DNA of 64,000 bases. Origin: Argentina anserina. Lineage: Eukaryota > Streptophyta > Magnoliopsida > Rosales > Rosaceae. The notes below the pieces were generated by a model that saw only the letters and a program-made list of their open reading frames with translations, was not told the DNA's origin and searched no databases. Both the position numbers and the translations under genes were made by a program. The stretch is taken from contig NC_065878.1 in NCBI RefSeq assembly GCF_933775445.1, positions 16,937,395 through 17,001,394 of the forward strand. Direction: 5' to 3'. Position 1 is the stretch's first letter, and the number at the start of each line of letters is the position of its first letter. Below, one piece after another: positions 21,091-31,861 of this stretch.

Positions 21091-21639
21091 ATATATATAT
21101 ATTCAAAGAGGCAAAAACCACAAAGAAACTGAGCAGAGACTTGAGAAAGCGAGTGTAAAACTACAATTGGTTCGTAATTTAACGACCAAAGAGAGGAGAG
21201 AGACTTACGGAAGTAAGAAGCGGCGAAAGTGGAATAGTTCTAGTTTTATGACGTCTTCAAATGATGGTGTAGATAAAAACTATTTTACCTGATTATTGTG
21301 ACTTTTACCGTGTGGCATGTATCATAAAGGGATAAAATTTTCTTTTTTTTAGAAGAGGGGGATAAAAATTTCAAATGGTAGAAATTATGATACTTTTGGT
21401 GCTGCCGCTAAATTCACATCATAGTGATCATACTTTACGGTTTAAGAAAATTGTTCTCCTTTCGGATGTCCTTTTGGTTCGTGGTCAAATTGAACTCAAA
21501 GATGTGCCATTTTTTTTAAGTTATAACTAGCATTTTTAAGTTATAACTAGCATCAACCCACACACAACTTGCATGTGTGGAAAATCTATTTCTTTTTGGA
21601 ATTCAACTGTAAAGAAGATAACTACTTAATTCATGATCT

Positions 21640-21845
21640 TAAAAGTTATACGGGGAGTTATTTAAAATAATTTTTTTTTCTATTCTGATTTTAACTTTTA
21701 CTTATTTAATTTGTTCATGAATTATATAATTTAATTTTACAATAACACATGGTACAAAAGTGCTCATGTATTTTTACATACGTTTTGATTAACAAATAGA
21801 GTTTAAGTTGACAAATGGAGTTTTGATTATAATAGTATAGATTCG
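21640..21845. repeat. Dispersed AT-rich repeat, copy 1
   Basis: Shares an ordered series of blocks with 45575-45750: TTTTTTTTCTATT-TGATTTT, GAATTATATAAT, ATGGT-AA-AGTG-TCATGTATTTT, TTTTGATTAACAAA and GTATAGAT. Both copies are on the same strand. No termini could be fixed. Confidence 0.6.
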
Positions 21846-22108
21846 TATTAGTGATTAGGTCAAGGTGTCAAACTCGACCATTATCCTCTGTGCAATTCAA
21901 ATATATGCTTTTGATTGCTGGCCGAGAAAAACAAGGCAAAGAATATTCAAATTCTTAAATCATTCTTCTACCTTGATCCAAAATTTCCCTCTCCATATTT
22001 CTAACCTTTTGCTTCTTGGCCCCTTCTGTTTACACTGAAATTTCCGAAGCTATAGATTCAAAGGGCGCTCATTGCTATGCTACTTGAACCATTCTAGTTA
22101 TAACCAGC

Positions 22109-22116
22109 TATATATA
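22109..22116 (+). promoter_or_regulatory. TATA box of SKS gene 2
   Basis: TATATATA lies 43 bp upstream of the chosen ATG at 22159. An in-frame ATG upstream at 22078 precedes this box and is therefore unlikely to be used. Confidence 0.5.
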
Positions 22117-22158
22117 CCGTCTCTACGTGAGGCAAAGTCTCAAAGTCCATGCAATAAC

Positions 22159-25100
22159 ATGGAATTGATGTCTGGAAGTGATCACCGTCGTTCATGGCTA
22201 ATTTTCCTGGCAACTATTTTCACAGTCCTCCTTGTCTATGGAGCTCGTGCTGAGGACATTTTTCTTCAATGGGATGTCACCGTCGATACGAGTATCAGAC
22301 CTGCATCTGTGGACCAACCGGTATGTATGAACAGATTAAATTGTGTATAGTTTCCTAGTTTGAGTCCCTCTTCGAACTAGTTCAAAAGCATGAAAATAAA
22401 AATTGTGTTTCGGTTCATAATCGAGCTTTATTGTTGTGAATTAGGTGATCACAATCAATGGGATGTTTCCCGGGCCTCTTATCAATGCCACAACCAACGA
22501 TGTTGTTCATGTTAACGTGTTCAATCATATGGATGAAGCACTGCTCATAACTTGGTATGTTAATCTTTTCAAAAAAAAACTTGGTATGTTAATCAATTAG
22601 CTTTTACTATTCTGGTCTAAGTCTCTGTATTTTCCAGTACTCAGGAATCTTACTGATCGAATTACCGAAAGATTTTGATTTCCATATTATAAGAAAAAGT
22701 AGTAGAAAACTAGAATGAACATTATACGTTGGAGTCTTGCTCTCAAGTAAACCCTAGCCCTAGAGCACTTTTGATCACCTGGTCAGCTGTTAAGCGCCAG
22801 GTGGCGCTCAACAACCGTCAGATCTGGTCAAACAGTCAGATCGAACGGTTGTTGAGCGACACCTGGTGCTCAACATTGACCAGGTGATCAGCACTCAGCC
22901 CTAGGGTTAGCGCAAGTACTAGAGTACGTAGTAGAGTGAGTCTGTGAGTACGTGGGTGGAAAAATACAGCTAGCACCCAGTAATAAGAAGTAGAACTACC
23001 GACAGAACTTCTTTGTATTGCAATATAACATTCGAACCGTTTTTCCATAATGCTTTTCTTCTATCAAAACCCAAAAAGGGTAAATCACACCCGTCCTTCT
23101 TGTTTCAAAATATTCATACACCCTCCGTCCCTCCCATCCTCAAATGTTCATCGGTCAACGAAGGCACCGGTGTCGTCCGCGGTGGCTCGGGAGAGTAAAA
23201 CGATGGGAAGTGATTAAGGTTTAATTAATTACATGGCGAGTTTTGAGAGGAAATGCATAAAAATAATGAACTTAGGCACTAAAAGTCACAATTCATTGTT
23301 TTAATAAAACAAAAAAAACATAATCCTCCATCCCAGAAGCACCTAAGAAACCCACATTTCTCCTTAAGCAAATTCCCACTACAAAATCTTAAAAACCAAT
23401 ACTTTTCCACTCCCACATGCTTTTTATAGGCAAACCAAGAACATGAACCAACACAATGCCCATATTTTTAGGTTCTCATCTTAAAACATATGATTGTGGC
23501 GTAGCCAAATAGCTATATAAGATTAAATTTTGGGAGAGATAATCCCTTTACAAAATGGAAGATGACCCGAGAGAGAGAGAGAGAGAGAGAGAGTTATTGT
23601 ATTGTTCTAGGTGCAAAGAAACAGATGATGAGAGACATAGTTTACCCTTTTACTGAGTTTTGATAAAAAAAGGGAGCTTTATGGGAAAATACTGAGTGTA
23701 GTAAGTAATTATATAGGTGTACAAAATCTATTAAGTATGTTAAGAAATTTATTAGATACATTTAGCAACATCGTAAATTTAATGGCCAGCAAATCAACAA
23801 TAGTTGTGAGCTAACAACAAACCCGGTACATTACCCAAAAAAAAAAAACAAGCCCGGCCTAAAGATAAAAGAGTTGCGTTGTAGGAATGGAATCCAACAA
23901 AGACGAAACTCTTGGCAAGATGGAGTTTCCGGCACAAATTGCCCCATTCGGCCCTTTACAAACTGGACTTATGTGTTCCAACTCAAGGATCAAATTGGTA
24001 CTTTTTCCTACTTTCCCTCGATCAACTTCCTCAAAGCTGGAGGGGGATTTGGTCCGATTCAGGTCCATAATCGTCCGGTCATCCAAGTGCCATATTCCAA
24101 ACCAGAAGCCGAATTCGATCTTCTCATTGGTGATTGGTATGAAACGAGTTACAAGGTAATAATTTTGCACCATGGTAATGATCCACACATATCGTTAAGC
24201 ACAATGTTGATTTGATTAACCTAATATTATGTATCATATATGTAACAGGATCTTAGGTCCGCACTCAGCAGCAACCTAATGGCCGCCTACAATAGTACCC
24301 CTGATAAAATCTTGATGAATGGGAAAGGATCATATCGGGATCCTCTAACAAAGGCCTATGAGACCTTCACTGTTACACCAGGTAAAGAATTACTAGCTAG
24401 TTTGGTTCTATGTTAGCTTATCGGTTCCTATTGCTAAATTGTCATTTACTGGTCCAAGCAGGCGATTAGTCATTACTTGCTAGCACAATTCTTAGTTAGT
24501 GCAACATTGATAACAGTTATGGTCTTATATATTTGCAGGAAAGACATACCTAATTAGAATATCAAACGTTGGAAGCGCATGGAGTTTGAATTTCATGATT
24601 CAAAATCATCGAATGGTGCTAGTTGAAACAGAAGGATCCTACACTAATAAAATCACCTTAGATTCTCTTGATGTACATGTTGGGCAGTCCTACTCTGTGC
24701 TTGTCACAGCTGATCAAGCCACTTCAGACTATTACATGGTAGCAACTCCGAAATTGGTTAATATCACTGATATGACCAAATTTGGAATTGGTGTGCTGCA
24801 CTATGATAGCTCCACCACAGCTGCTGGTGGACCTCTACCAATTGGCCCTGATCCTTTTGATGTAGAACTATCCATCAATCAAGCCAAATCCATCAGGTAA
24901 ACATAATAACTATGCCAGCTTTTGTTGTTGCACTCTTCGATGGCTTGTTTTTATGTCTAGAAATAACACTGCTCGATCGGCCTTTTATCTTTCGGTTTGT
25001 AGATCTGTATCAATGATTAATTGAAATTAAAAAAAGAGCTAGCTAGAAATAAGCATAATTTTTTTATATGTTTATCTTACTAGGAATTGAACTTTATTGC

Positions 25101-26206
25101 TTGTGAAGGTGGAACCTGACTACAGGGGCAGCAAGGCCTAATCCACAAGGAAGCTTCAATGTTCATAATGTGACACTATCACAGACGTTCATACTAAGTG
25201 CATCAACAGCAGAGATAGATGGTGCACCCAAGTTTACTGTCAACAATGTGTCTTACTTAACCCCAGATACACCATTAAAGTTGGCTGATCACTTTGTTAA
25301 CGGCTCTGGAGTCTACGTGCTTGATGAATTCTCTACTAATTCTACGATTGTTAAACCTGAGCGTGGAGTTTTCGTTGCAAGTGGGATTCACAAAGGTTGG
25401 ATAGAACTTGTTTTCCACAATGATTTGGAGGTCATGGACTCATGGCATTTGGATGGCTTTGGGTTCTTTGTTGTTGGGTAAGTACATATATGCAAGTCAG
25501 CAAGTCTAATATGTCACCAACGAAACATTCGTCAGTTCTCAAACTTTTGAAGAGTTGCAACGATATGAAATGTTTCTGATATCTATATACATGTATGTAA
25601 TTTTGTAGATATGGCCGTGGAAAGTGGAGGGCTAAATCGCGTTCAACCTACAATCTTTATGATCCAGTGGTGCGTTCTACTGTACAAGTGTACCCAAGGG
25701 GGTGGAGCGCAGTTTATGCATACCTTGACAACCCAGGAATGTGGAATTTGAGGTCACAACAGTTGAAAAATTGGTATTTGGGTGAAGAGCTATACGTGAG
25801 AGTCTACAATGCTGATCCCAACCCTGAAAAAGAGAAGCCTTCCCCTGATAACATCCTTCTTTGTGGTCAGCCTCACTGTTTGTTAAGATTACTTCCTTGT
25901 GTAAAAATCTAGAATATAATCATTTGATTAAGGGTAGGTTAATTTTTTTTTCGTTTACAGGAAAATTCGCCCCGACCACTCCTCCTTCTGCGCCTCCTCC
26001 AAAGACATCTAGTGCACCATCTTTGCACATTACAGCAGCAGGGTACTAATCCACTGCTAGTTCACTATCAATTCTGATCATGTGTTTCCTAGCTAGCCTT
26101 TTTCACTAATCCGATTAACTTTTACTTCTTGTGCAGGTCTCATATGGTGATTATCTGCATTGTTGCAACATTCATTCGAATATCCAAAATTTCATTCAAC
26201 TTTTGA
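22159..26206 (+). CDS. SKU5-similar multicopper-oxidase-like protein, gene 2 (9 exons)
   Basis: Exons: 22159-22320, 22445-22554, 23885-24155, 24249-24381, 24539-24896, 25109-25477, 25609-25865, 25961-26042, 26137-26206. Every join keeps phase and gives about 603 residues. Exons 2, 3, 6 and 7 have exactly the lengths of gene 1 (110, 271, 369, 257 nt), so the two are tandem duplicates. A signal peptide (SWLIFLATIFTVLLVYG) is followed by cupredoxin-type domains with copper ligands lost (ITWNGI; MDSWHLDGFGF). Unlike gene 1 there is a ninth exon encoding a hydrophobic end (HMVIICIVATFI) that could be a GPI-anchor signal, as in SKU5. The exon 8/9 splice is supported by the same junction in a relic at 31880/32017; without it the protein would stop at TAA 26046-26048. 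Intron 2 is 1330 bp against 98 bp in gene 1. Confidence 0.9.
22746..22920. mobile_element. Foldback MITE in intron 2 of SKS gene 2
   Basis: The segment is a long imperfect palindrome: TTGATCACCTGGTCA, GCGCCAGGTGGCGCTCAACA and ACAACCGTCAGATC in the left arm match the right arm reversed, and both ends carry a CCCTAG motif (AAACCCTAGCCCTAGAGC and its inverted partner). It has no coding capacity. It explains part of the extra length of this intron. Confidence 0.75.
23573..23594. repeat. (GA)n microsatellite in intron 2 of SKS gene 2
   Basis: About 11 uninterrupted GA units. Confidence 0.9.
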
Positions 26207-26387
26207 TAAGGTGCCAGAGAAGACCTCTAGGTAGAACTGTAGTAGTTAGAGAATCTATTTTTTCTGGAGATAATTCGATTAATTGGACAAAGGTCGTATA
26301 ATAATATATCTATATAGTTCAAGGATTATTTGTAAATTGTCTTACTGATTTTGATAGAGAAGTCAGTTTCTGAAGAGTGAAAACTAC

Positions 26388-26396
<9 letters not shown>

Positions 26397-26433
<37 letters not shown>
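26397..26433. repeat. (TA)n microsatellite
   Basis: About 17 TA units immediately left of the foldback element. Confidence 0.9.
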
Positions 26434-26437
<4 letters not shown>

Positions 26438-26449
26438 ATCCGTTTCAGG

Positions 26450-26765
26450 TGCTTACGTCTGCACTATGCGGATTTTGCGATTCTGGCGACCGGCTACACG
26501 CAACGACAGTGCAGAAGGTGCCGGCCGCACTCCCCCCTTCCAGTGCTCCTGTCTGTGTCGGCCGAAGCTACAACGCCGGCCCACGCCGGCCGGAATCTCG
26601 AAATTTCAAGTTTCTCATCACTATGCGGACATTTCGAGATTCCGGCCGCCACGGGCCGGCGTTGCAGCTCTGACTGGCACAGACATGAGCGCCGGGTGGG
26701 GGACAAGGCCGGCACCATCTGCGCCGTCATTGCGCGTGGCCGATTGCCGGAATCGCAGAAGGATT
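26450..26765. mobile_element. GC-rich foldback element, full hairpin
   Basis: The two halves are inverted copies over about 130 bp each around the centre at 26597-26640 (TCTCGAAATTTCAAG ... ATTTCGAGA). The outer left arm (GCGGATTTTGCGATTCTGGCG) pairs with the outer right arm ending CCGGAATCGCAGAAGG. GC content is far above the surroundings. Open frames in all directions are a by-product of that composition. It lies about 240 bp past the stop of SKS gene 2, within reach of its 3' UTR. Confidence 0.75.
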
Positions 26766-26974
26766 AAGAAAATAAGGTAATTAAAAAGATAAATAAGGTA
26801 CAGTAGGAAGGAATAGCTCCCCTTTAGGAAAGCAAGGGTATCTCCTATGTCTCCTGGGAGGATTAGGAAAAGCTTTTTTCTTTCAAGCAAACCAATGCTA
26901 TTGTGTTATGTTCGAATTGTCAGTTACTGATCCAGAGAAGATAACTTGCCAACAGCCCAATACAAATGCAATAT

Positions 26975-27511
26975 TTGCACATCCAATAAAATCACCTTGA
27001 TTTCTTTTCATGTACATGTTGGACTCTCCTGCTATGCATGTCACAGCAGATCAAGCAGTTCAGTTCAGAAACTAAAACATGGAACAAACTCATAATTGCA
27101 AGCTTAATATCACCAACATCCAAAATTTGGAATTGGTGGGTGCTGCATTATGATAACTTAACCACATGCTAATGAAGCTCTACCCCAATTTTGATCTAGG
27201 ATTCTCCATCAATTAAATAAGCCAAAACCATCTGGTAAACATAGAAAACCAGCATTTTAATTTGTTGGGGCATGGTTGGGCGCCTCTCATGTTTTTGTGC
27301 TTATGTCTAGGAAAGCTAACTTCTGCACGGAGTTATGGGTTAAACATTTTGAGCTCATCTTAATGATTAACGATCTATAGTAAGAAGAAGTAACTAGCTA
27401 ATTAGCTAAACATAAGCAGAAAATCCATATCATCACATGATCCGTACTTCTGTCAAACATTCATATCCTCACTACAGACTACAGGTGCGGCAAGCCGGCA
27501 AGGCCTAAATA
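26975..27511 (+). pseudogene. SKS pseudogene relic: exon 5, intron 5 and start of exon 6
   Basis: 26975-27237 aligns with exon 5 of gene 2 (AATAAAATCACCTT, GTACATGTTGG, TTTGGAATTGGTG, CTGCA-TATGATA, CCATCTGGTAAACAT at the donor), with several indels and stops. The following intron also matches. At 27478-27511 the start of exon 6 is recognisable (ACTACAGGTGCGGCAAG...GGCAAGGCCTAA) before similarity ends. Not translatable. Confidence 0.8.
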
Positions 27512-27928
27512 AAAAATTAGGTCCTTTCTTTTTCAGGATCCAAGAATCAAGACGATGCATCATGGAAACATATTATACTGTAGCTATGCAATCAAATAAG
27601 TAGGATGCACAACAATAAACACACTTTTTCATCAAATTACAAGCACCAACCTTCAAATAAATAATCAATGTCTTCAGCCAAAGTTGAAGTAAAATACAGT
27701 CCGATGGATTCTTTCTTGCAAACCAAAGAAATGAAATAAAATACAGTCATAAACTACAGTAGGGAGAATCAACTCTTTCCCTTCCATTTATTTTGGTAAA
27801 AAGATGGATGAATTTCTAATATACAATAGGAAGGGATCAGCTCTCCCTTCCATACATAGCTTGATACAGCAGGATTACAAAGTTATCCTTGGTGAATAAT
27901 GATTCAGTTGAGCAGGTTCGACTCAGTT
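27512..27928. other. Spacer, probable 3' UTR side of the RING relic
   Basis: SKS similarity stops abruptly at about 27511. The stretch is AT-rich and may include the 3' UTR of the minus-strand RING gene. Nothing else is seen. Confidence 0.5.
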
Positions 27929-28616
27929 TTATTGTTCCTCGGCTTTCACAGTCGGCATTGGGTGTCGGCACAAGGGACAAAGGTGACAGGTCCTCAGGGA
28001 CTGGGCAATACAATCTGCATGATAGAGGTGTTTGCAGGGTAAGAAAGTAGCCAGCTGATCAACACATTCTCTAAAATTGTTCAGACAAACAGCGCACGAT
28101 CCAAGATCTCCTTCCAAAGAATCAACTCTCACCTTCTTCAAACTGTTGATCCAAGATCTACTTGCAGGAACAAATTTAGGACCCCAATGGTTCTCAAACA
28201 CGATCGGCTGCTGTGCCACCCAACGAACAATCTCACTATAGTTAGCACAACCCAACAATGAAGCGCTGATGTCCAATATAATTCACACTGTAAGGCACAT
28301 TGGGGGCGATGTTGTCAAGATTTCTAACACACCTTTGTTGAAGAAATTTCAGAAAAATATGCTCATGTTGTTCAGCTGGAACACCCATCCGCAAAAGATT
28401 TGCAGCAAACAAGTCTTCATTTGCTGGGCCATTGACAAGAAGTGCTACTTCGGTGACGAGGCTTGGTTCACCATCCTGTGTGAAGTCTTCTGGATCATCT
28501 TTCCAAAAGCGCCTTTGTTTGAAAAGACGTAGTAATACCACAACCCCTCTCTCCACCGTTGTTGGTAGAGTTACTCGCGTCACTGTGGTATGAAAAATAT
28601 GCCTCTCTGCGGACAT
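27929..28616 (-). pseudogene. RING-H2 finger protein, frameshifted
   Basis: The minus strand from ATG 28616 (MSAERHIFHTT) is open to 28242 with no recognised domain. The RING-bearing half is open in another frame from about 28276 to the stop at 27929. It contains CAVCLNNF, LPCKHLYHADC and CHLCPLCRHP, a complete set of eight RING-H2 zinc ligands near the C-terminus, as in single-exon plant E3 ubiquitin ligases. The two frames overlap over 35 bp with no good splice signal between them, so a one-base indel or pseudogenisation is likely. It lies inside an SKS pseudogene, in a block that has separated SKS exon 6 from exon 8. Confidence 0.6.
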
Positions 28617-28716
28617 GCTTGTATAACTCAACTGATAATAATAATAATGGAGCCTAGAGATTAGTCGATATCTGAAGTTATCGTACTCTAGTTGAGAGGA
28701 TATCATATATAGATGT

Positions 28717-29834
28717 GGCTCAGTCCATATTCTACAAGGATTAGGAAAAGCCCCTAGCTTCTTTCTAGGAAGGAAAGAAAGAGTCCCTCTTCCACAAGGA
28801 TTAGAAAAATCCCATTTACACTAGCAATCCTTGAAGCCCTATGTATCTGAAAAATGGCAATCTAACAAAAAAAATAATGACGGAAAATTCACAAGCAGAA
28901 AAATGATATCACCTTTGCTGATTCTGGGAATTGAAAAAAGGGAACAGATCAGGAGAGCTTGTGCCTGTAGACATCTGAACCAATCTAAAAAATTACCCAG
29001 AATCTCAGAAATAACAATCAGATAACCAAAAAGTCTCAATCTTTACCAGCAACAACACAAAGGACCGACTGACTTTCAGGTCGGCGGCGGCGATGCCCAA
29101 GCTCGGGACTCCAGGCCAAGCGGCGGAAATGCTCACACGCTATAAATAGATTTTCTCCTACGAAATGGCTTTGAGTATGAAGATATTTTTATTATTACTA
29201 GACTCGTAACTGTGCAGGTTAATTTATCGATAATTTTTTTAATACGCAAACTATTTTTCTTAATACACATTTACTTTTAAATACACTACTAATCTAAAAT
29301 TTCATGTAAATTCGTCTTTAAATACACACTCTAAAATACTAAAATTATCATTTATCAACATATCATGAAATATTTTATTATTTAGTGTAATTAAAATTTA
29401 ACTATCATTTTATATATAAAAAAAAGTTTAACTAACGTAGATTTTTTTTTTCAAATCTTAAACATTGTTGTTTGATATCATATGAGAACTTTTTATTCAG
29501 TAGTAGTAAAGTCTTGTAATGCAATGTCTCAACTCAATTATGTTATCAATATTTAAAAAAAAACTCAAAGAAAACAATTAATATGAGAAGATAGAACACA
29601 TACATCCACGAAATGATTAATATAATTATCATAATAGCCAAAACTCAATTCATGACTGATGGACAAGTGATACTATAGAACAAACTCAACAAAGACGTCT
29701 GAGGTATAGAAACAACGACGTCTAAGTCGAAAAATCTAATCGTCAGATGTGAGATGTATAACATACATTGATGTATAGTATATTAACCCATGATATGGCA
29801 CATGCAGGTAAAATAAAGAGAACTTATGTTCCTT
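28717..29834. other. Intergenic
   Basis: AT-rich. At 28735-28805 the phrase (T/C)ACAAGGATTAG(A/G)AAAA occurs twice and resembles GGATTAGGAAAAGC near 26861. A GC-rich 60-bp patch with a GGCGGCGGCGATG motif lies at 29080-29140. No gene is supported. Confidence 0.5.
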
Positions 29835-30257
29835 CTAGAATTTACAATTACTGGTCCGAACACAGGGTACATGCTTAGTAGACATTTCATCGACACAACC
29901 ATTCTTTTGAGTTCTTCTAAGAAGCCTAAATTAAAACGTTGTTGGCACAGAATATTAGATATATGAACCACTCAAAAAGGAAATGTTGTCAAGGCTAGAC
30001 AATACAAGAACCACAAAGCTGAACAAACCATTTAGTGTACAACCACCCAATATTTTAGTTCAGATGCAGAAGTAGATATCAAATTCAAAGTAAGCAGACC
30101 TTACCTTGCAGAACCGAAGTCTTCCATTTCAGCATTGAAGGCCGAGAGTAAATCCTACAGTTCAAAGAGAAATCAAGTAAGTAACGAATTATATACTATG
30201 CCAACAACCTCCTCAAAAGCCTTTTCAGATCCATACCTTATCCATTTCCGGATCCAT
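29835..30257 (-). CDS. Candidate small gene, 3 exons, 53 aa
   Basis: Exons on minus: 30237-30257, 30105-30154 and 29835-29925. The donors (AAG/GTATGG, AAG/GTAAGG) and acceptors (CTGTAG/G, ATTTAG/G) are strong and all phases agree. The product begins MDPEMDKDLLSAFNAEM and ends in TSNCKF, with no recognised domain. The leader upstream holds a long (CT)n run, common in plant 5' UTRs. It could be a true small protein, or the 5' exons of a larger gene whose rest was lost. Function unknown. Confidence 0.38.
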
Positions 30258-30303
30258 ACGTCCTCAAAACCCTAGACGATCGCCCCCAATTCCGACCCGA
30301 CTA

Positions 30304-30305
<2 letters not shown>

Positions 30306-30341
<36 letters not shown>
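30306..30341. repeat. (CT)n microsatellite
   Basis: About 18 CT units, upstream of the small minus-strand candidate gene. Confidence 0.9.
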
Positions 30342-30344
<3 letters not shown>

Positions 30345-31860
30345 GTCTCAGTAAAAGGGCACGGCGCTTTTTCACTTTCTCACAATGTGAATTGTATTCA
30401 TATTTATGATAAAAAAAAATGAGCTTATACGCTGGTATTGAGCTTATAATTCCATCCCTCTCAAATTTATAACTCTTTTTCGAAATAAATATGAGTTATG
30501 CATACAAATCAAAAGAATTCTAATATTAGGAGTGAAAAAAGGCTATACTATTAGTGGAAACATGTGGCAACTCATAAGAATCATGTTGTGGTAACTCATA
30601 AGAATCATAGTACATAAAATTCACATAAGTCATTGATAATTGCGACTACATATGTCCGAAACGTTTAAATTGAACCAAAAATGTTACTTACCATGTTTCA
30701 TCCACAATCAATCCCATAGGGATTCCTGTGAGACATTTGAGATGATTAAGGGTGAGGAAAGATGCACATCGTTTGATCATATACAAGATGTTGCCATCTT
30801 CCCTCAACCTCATCCATCTCATGGATCTCACAAGTTGATCCACATCATAGGCTTCATACACATATGGAACATGCAACACCATGTAGCTCCCCATGGATTA
30901 AAACTCTATGTAAGTCTCTCCAATCTCACTAGATCATCCAAAAAATATATAAACAAGAGAGAGAGAAATAAGATGCAGAGGGATGAAGAATGATGGGGGT
31001 TGGAGAAGAGCCTATATGTAGTGATATTTTCATGAATATTCAATTACTACAATACCCTTATTATATCCAATCATCTGGGTACAATGAATTAAATGGTGTG
31101 CCTTTCGGGTCATTTCACATGAGAATAGGAGGGACTTTTGATGCAGAGGATTACTACACTTGGTTTCTGTTACGAACTCGAAGACCGGAACTTCCTCTGC
31201 CCAGGTTCGTAGCCGGAAATTCTCCGTGTTTTACATCCACGGATGATGAACATAAGGTAATTTGATCGAATTAAGGTAAGTTCGTATTGCGGGATTCAAA
31301 ACCAATATTAATCTCTAAATTCAATTCGATTCAAATCTCACGGGATGCGATGTATGAATCTGACGATTTTACTTTCCAAGTTTGAATTGAATTAGCTGTG
31401 ATTGGAATCGAAGGAAGACGTGAATGAAAAGGCAAAGATTTTGAGATTTCTGAATTCACTCTTTACTGAGATGTTTATTTTCCTTTTTGAAACTTTCTTG
31501 TTCAACTATGAATTTGCTCTGTAAAATTATTGCCGGACGCTTTTTCTCCATTTCAAGGCTTACATAGTATTATTTGTCTTCAAAGCTTTCTTATTCTAGC
31601 CAGTATTTACTTCTGTGGAGGCCCTATTAGGCTGTGTTGGCAGATGTTAGCATTTCACATAGCATTTCAAGAATTCAAGCATCTGGTTCTGTTTAGCTTT
31701 CTTTGCAGATTGCACAAACATCAGTTTCGGTTTACAATGAAGACCTGCTTTGCTGAAATTATGGTTGATTTCTAGTTAAGTTTCTGGTACGCTTTACGAT
31801 TCGGGCATTCTGAATAGAATTACAAAACTTTGGAGGGTCATGGTTCATAGACATGTATTG
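30342..31860. other. Unassigned stretch
   Basis: Contains a direct repeat of AACTCATAAGAATCAT (about 30569 and 30594) and an open plus frame at 30990-31265 (MMGVGEEPICSD...) without family resemblance. A CAT/ATG-poor AT-rich tail leads into the next SKS relic. No gene is called. Confidence 0.4.
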
Positions 31861-31861
31861 A

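Larger units (their letters stand above)
20273..22158. other. Intergenic, upstream of SKS gene 2
   Basis: After the LTR the host sequence resumes with CGCCGTCTGCGC. No gene is recognised. The stretch contains one arm plus centre of a foldback element (20870-21090), a dispersed AT-rich repeat (21640-21845) shared with 45575-45750, a short direct duplication of TTTTTAAGTTATAACTAGCA at about 21514-21552, and the gene 2 promoter. Confidence 0.6.

Noticed and set aside
26391..26890. Several ORFs of 80-130 codons on both strands
   Set aside because: They lie in a GC-rich palindromic foldback element and a TA microsatellite; openness in all frames reflects composition.
30990..31265. 91-codon plus-strand ORF
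   Set aside because: No resemblance to a known family and no promoter or splice support.
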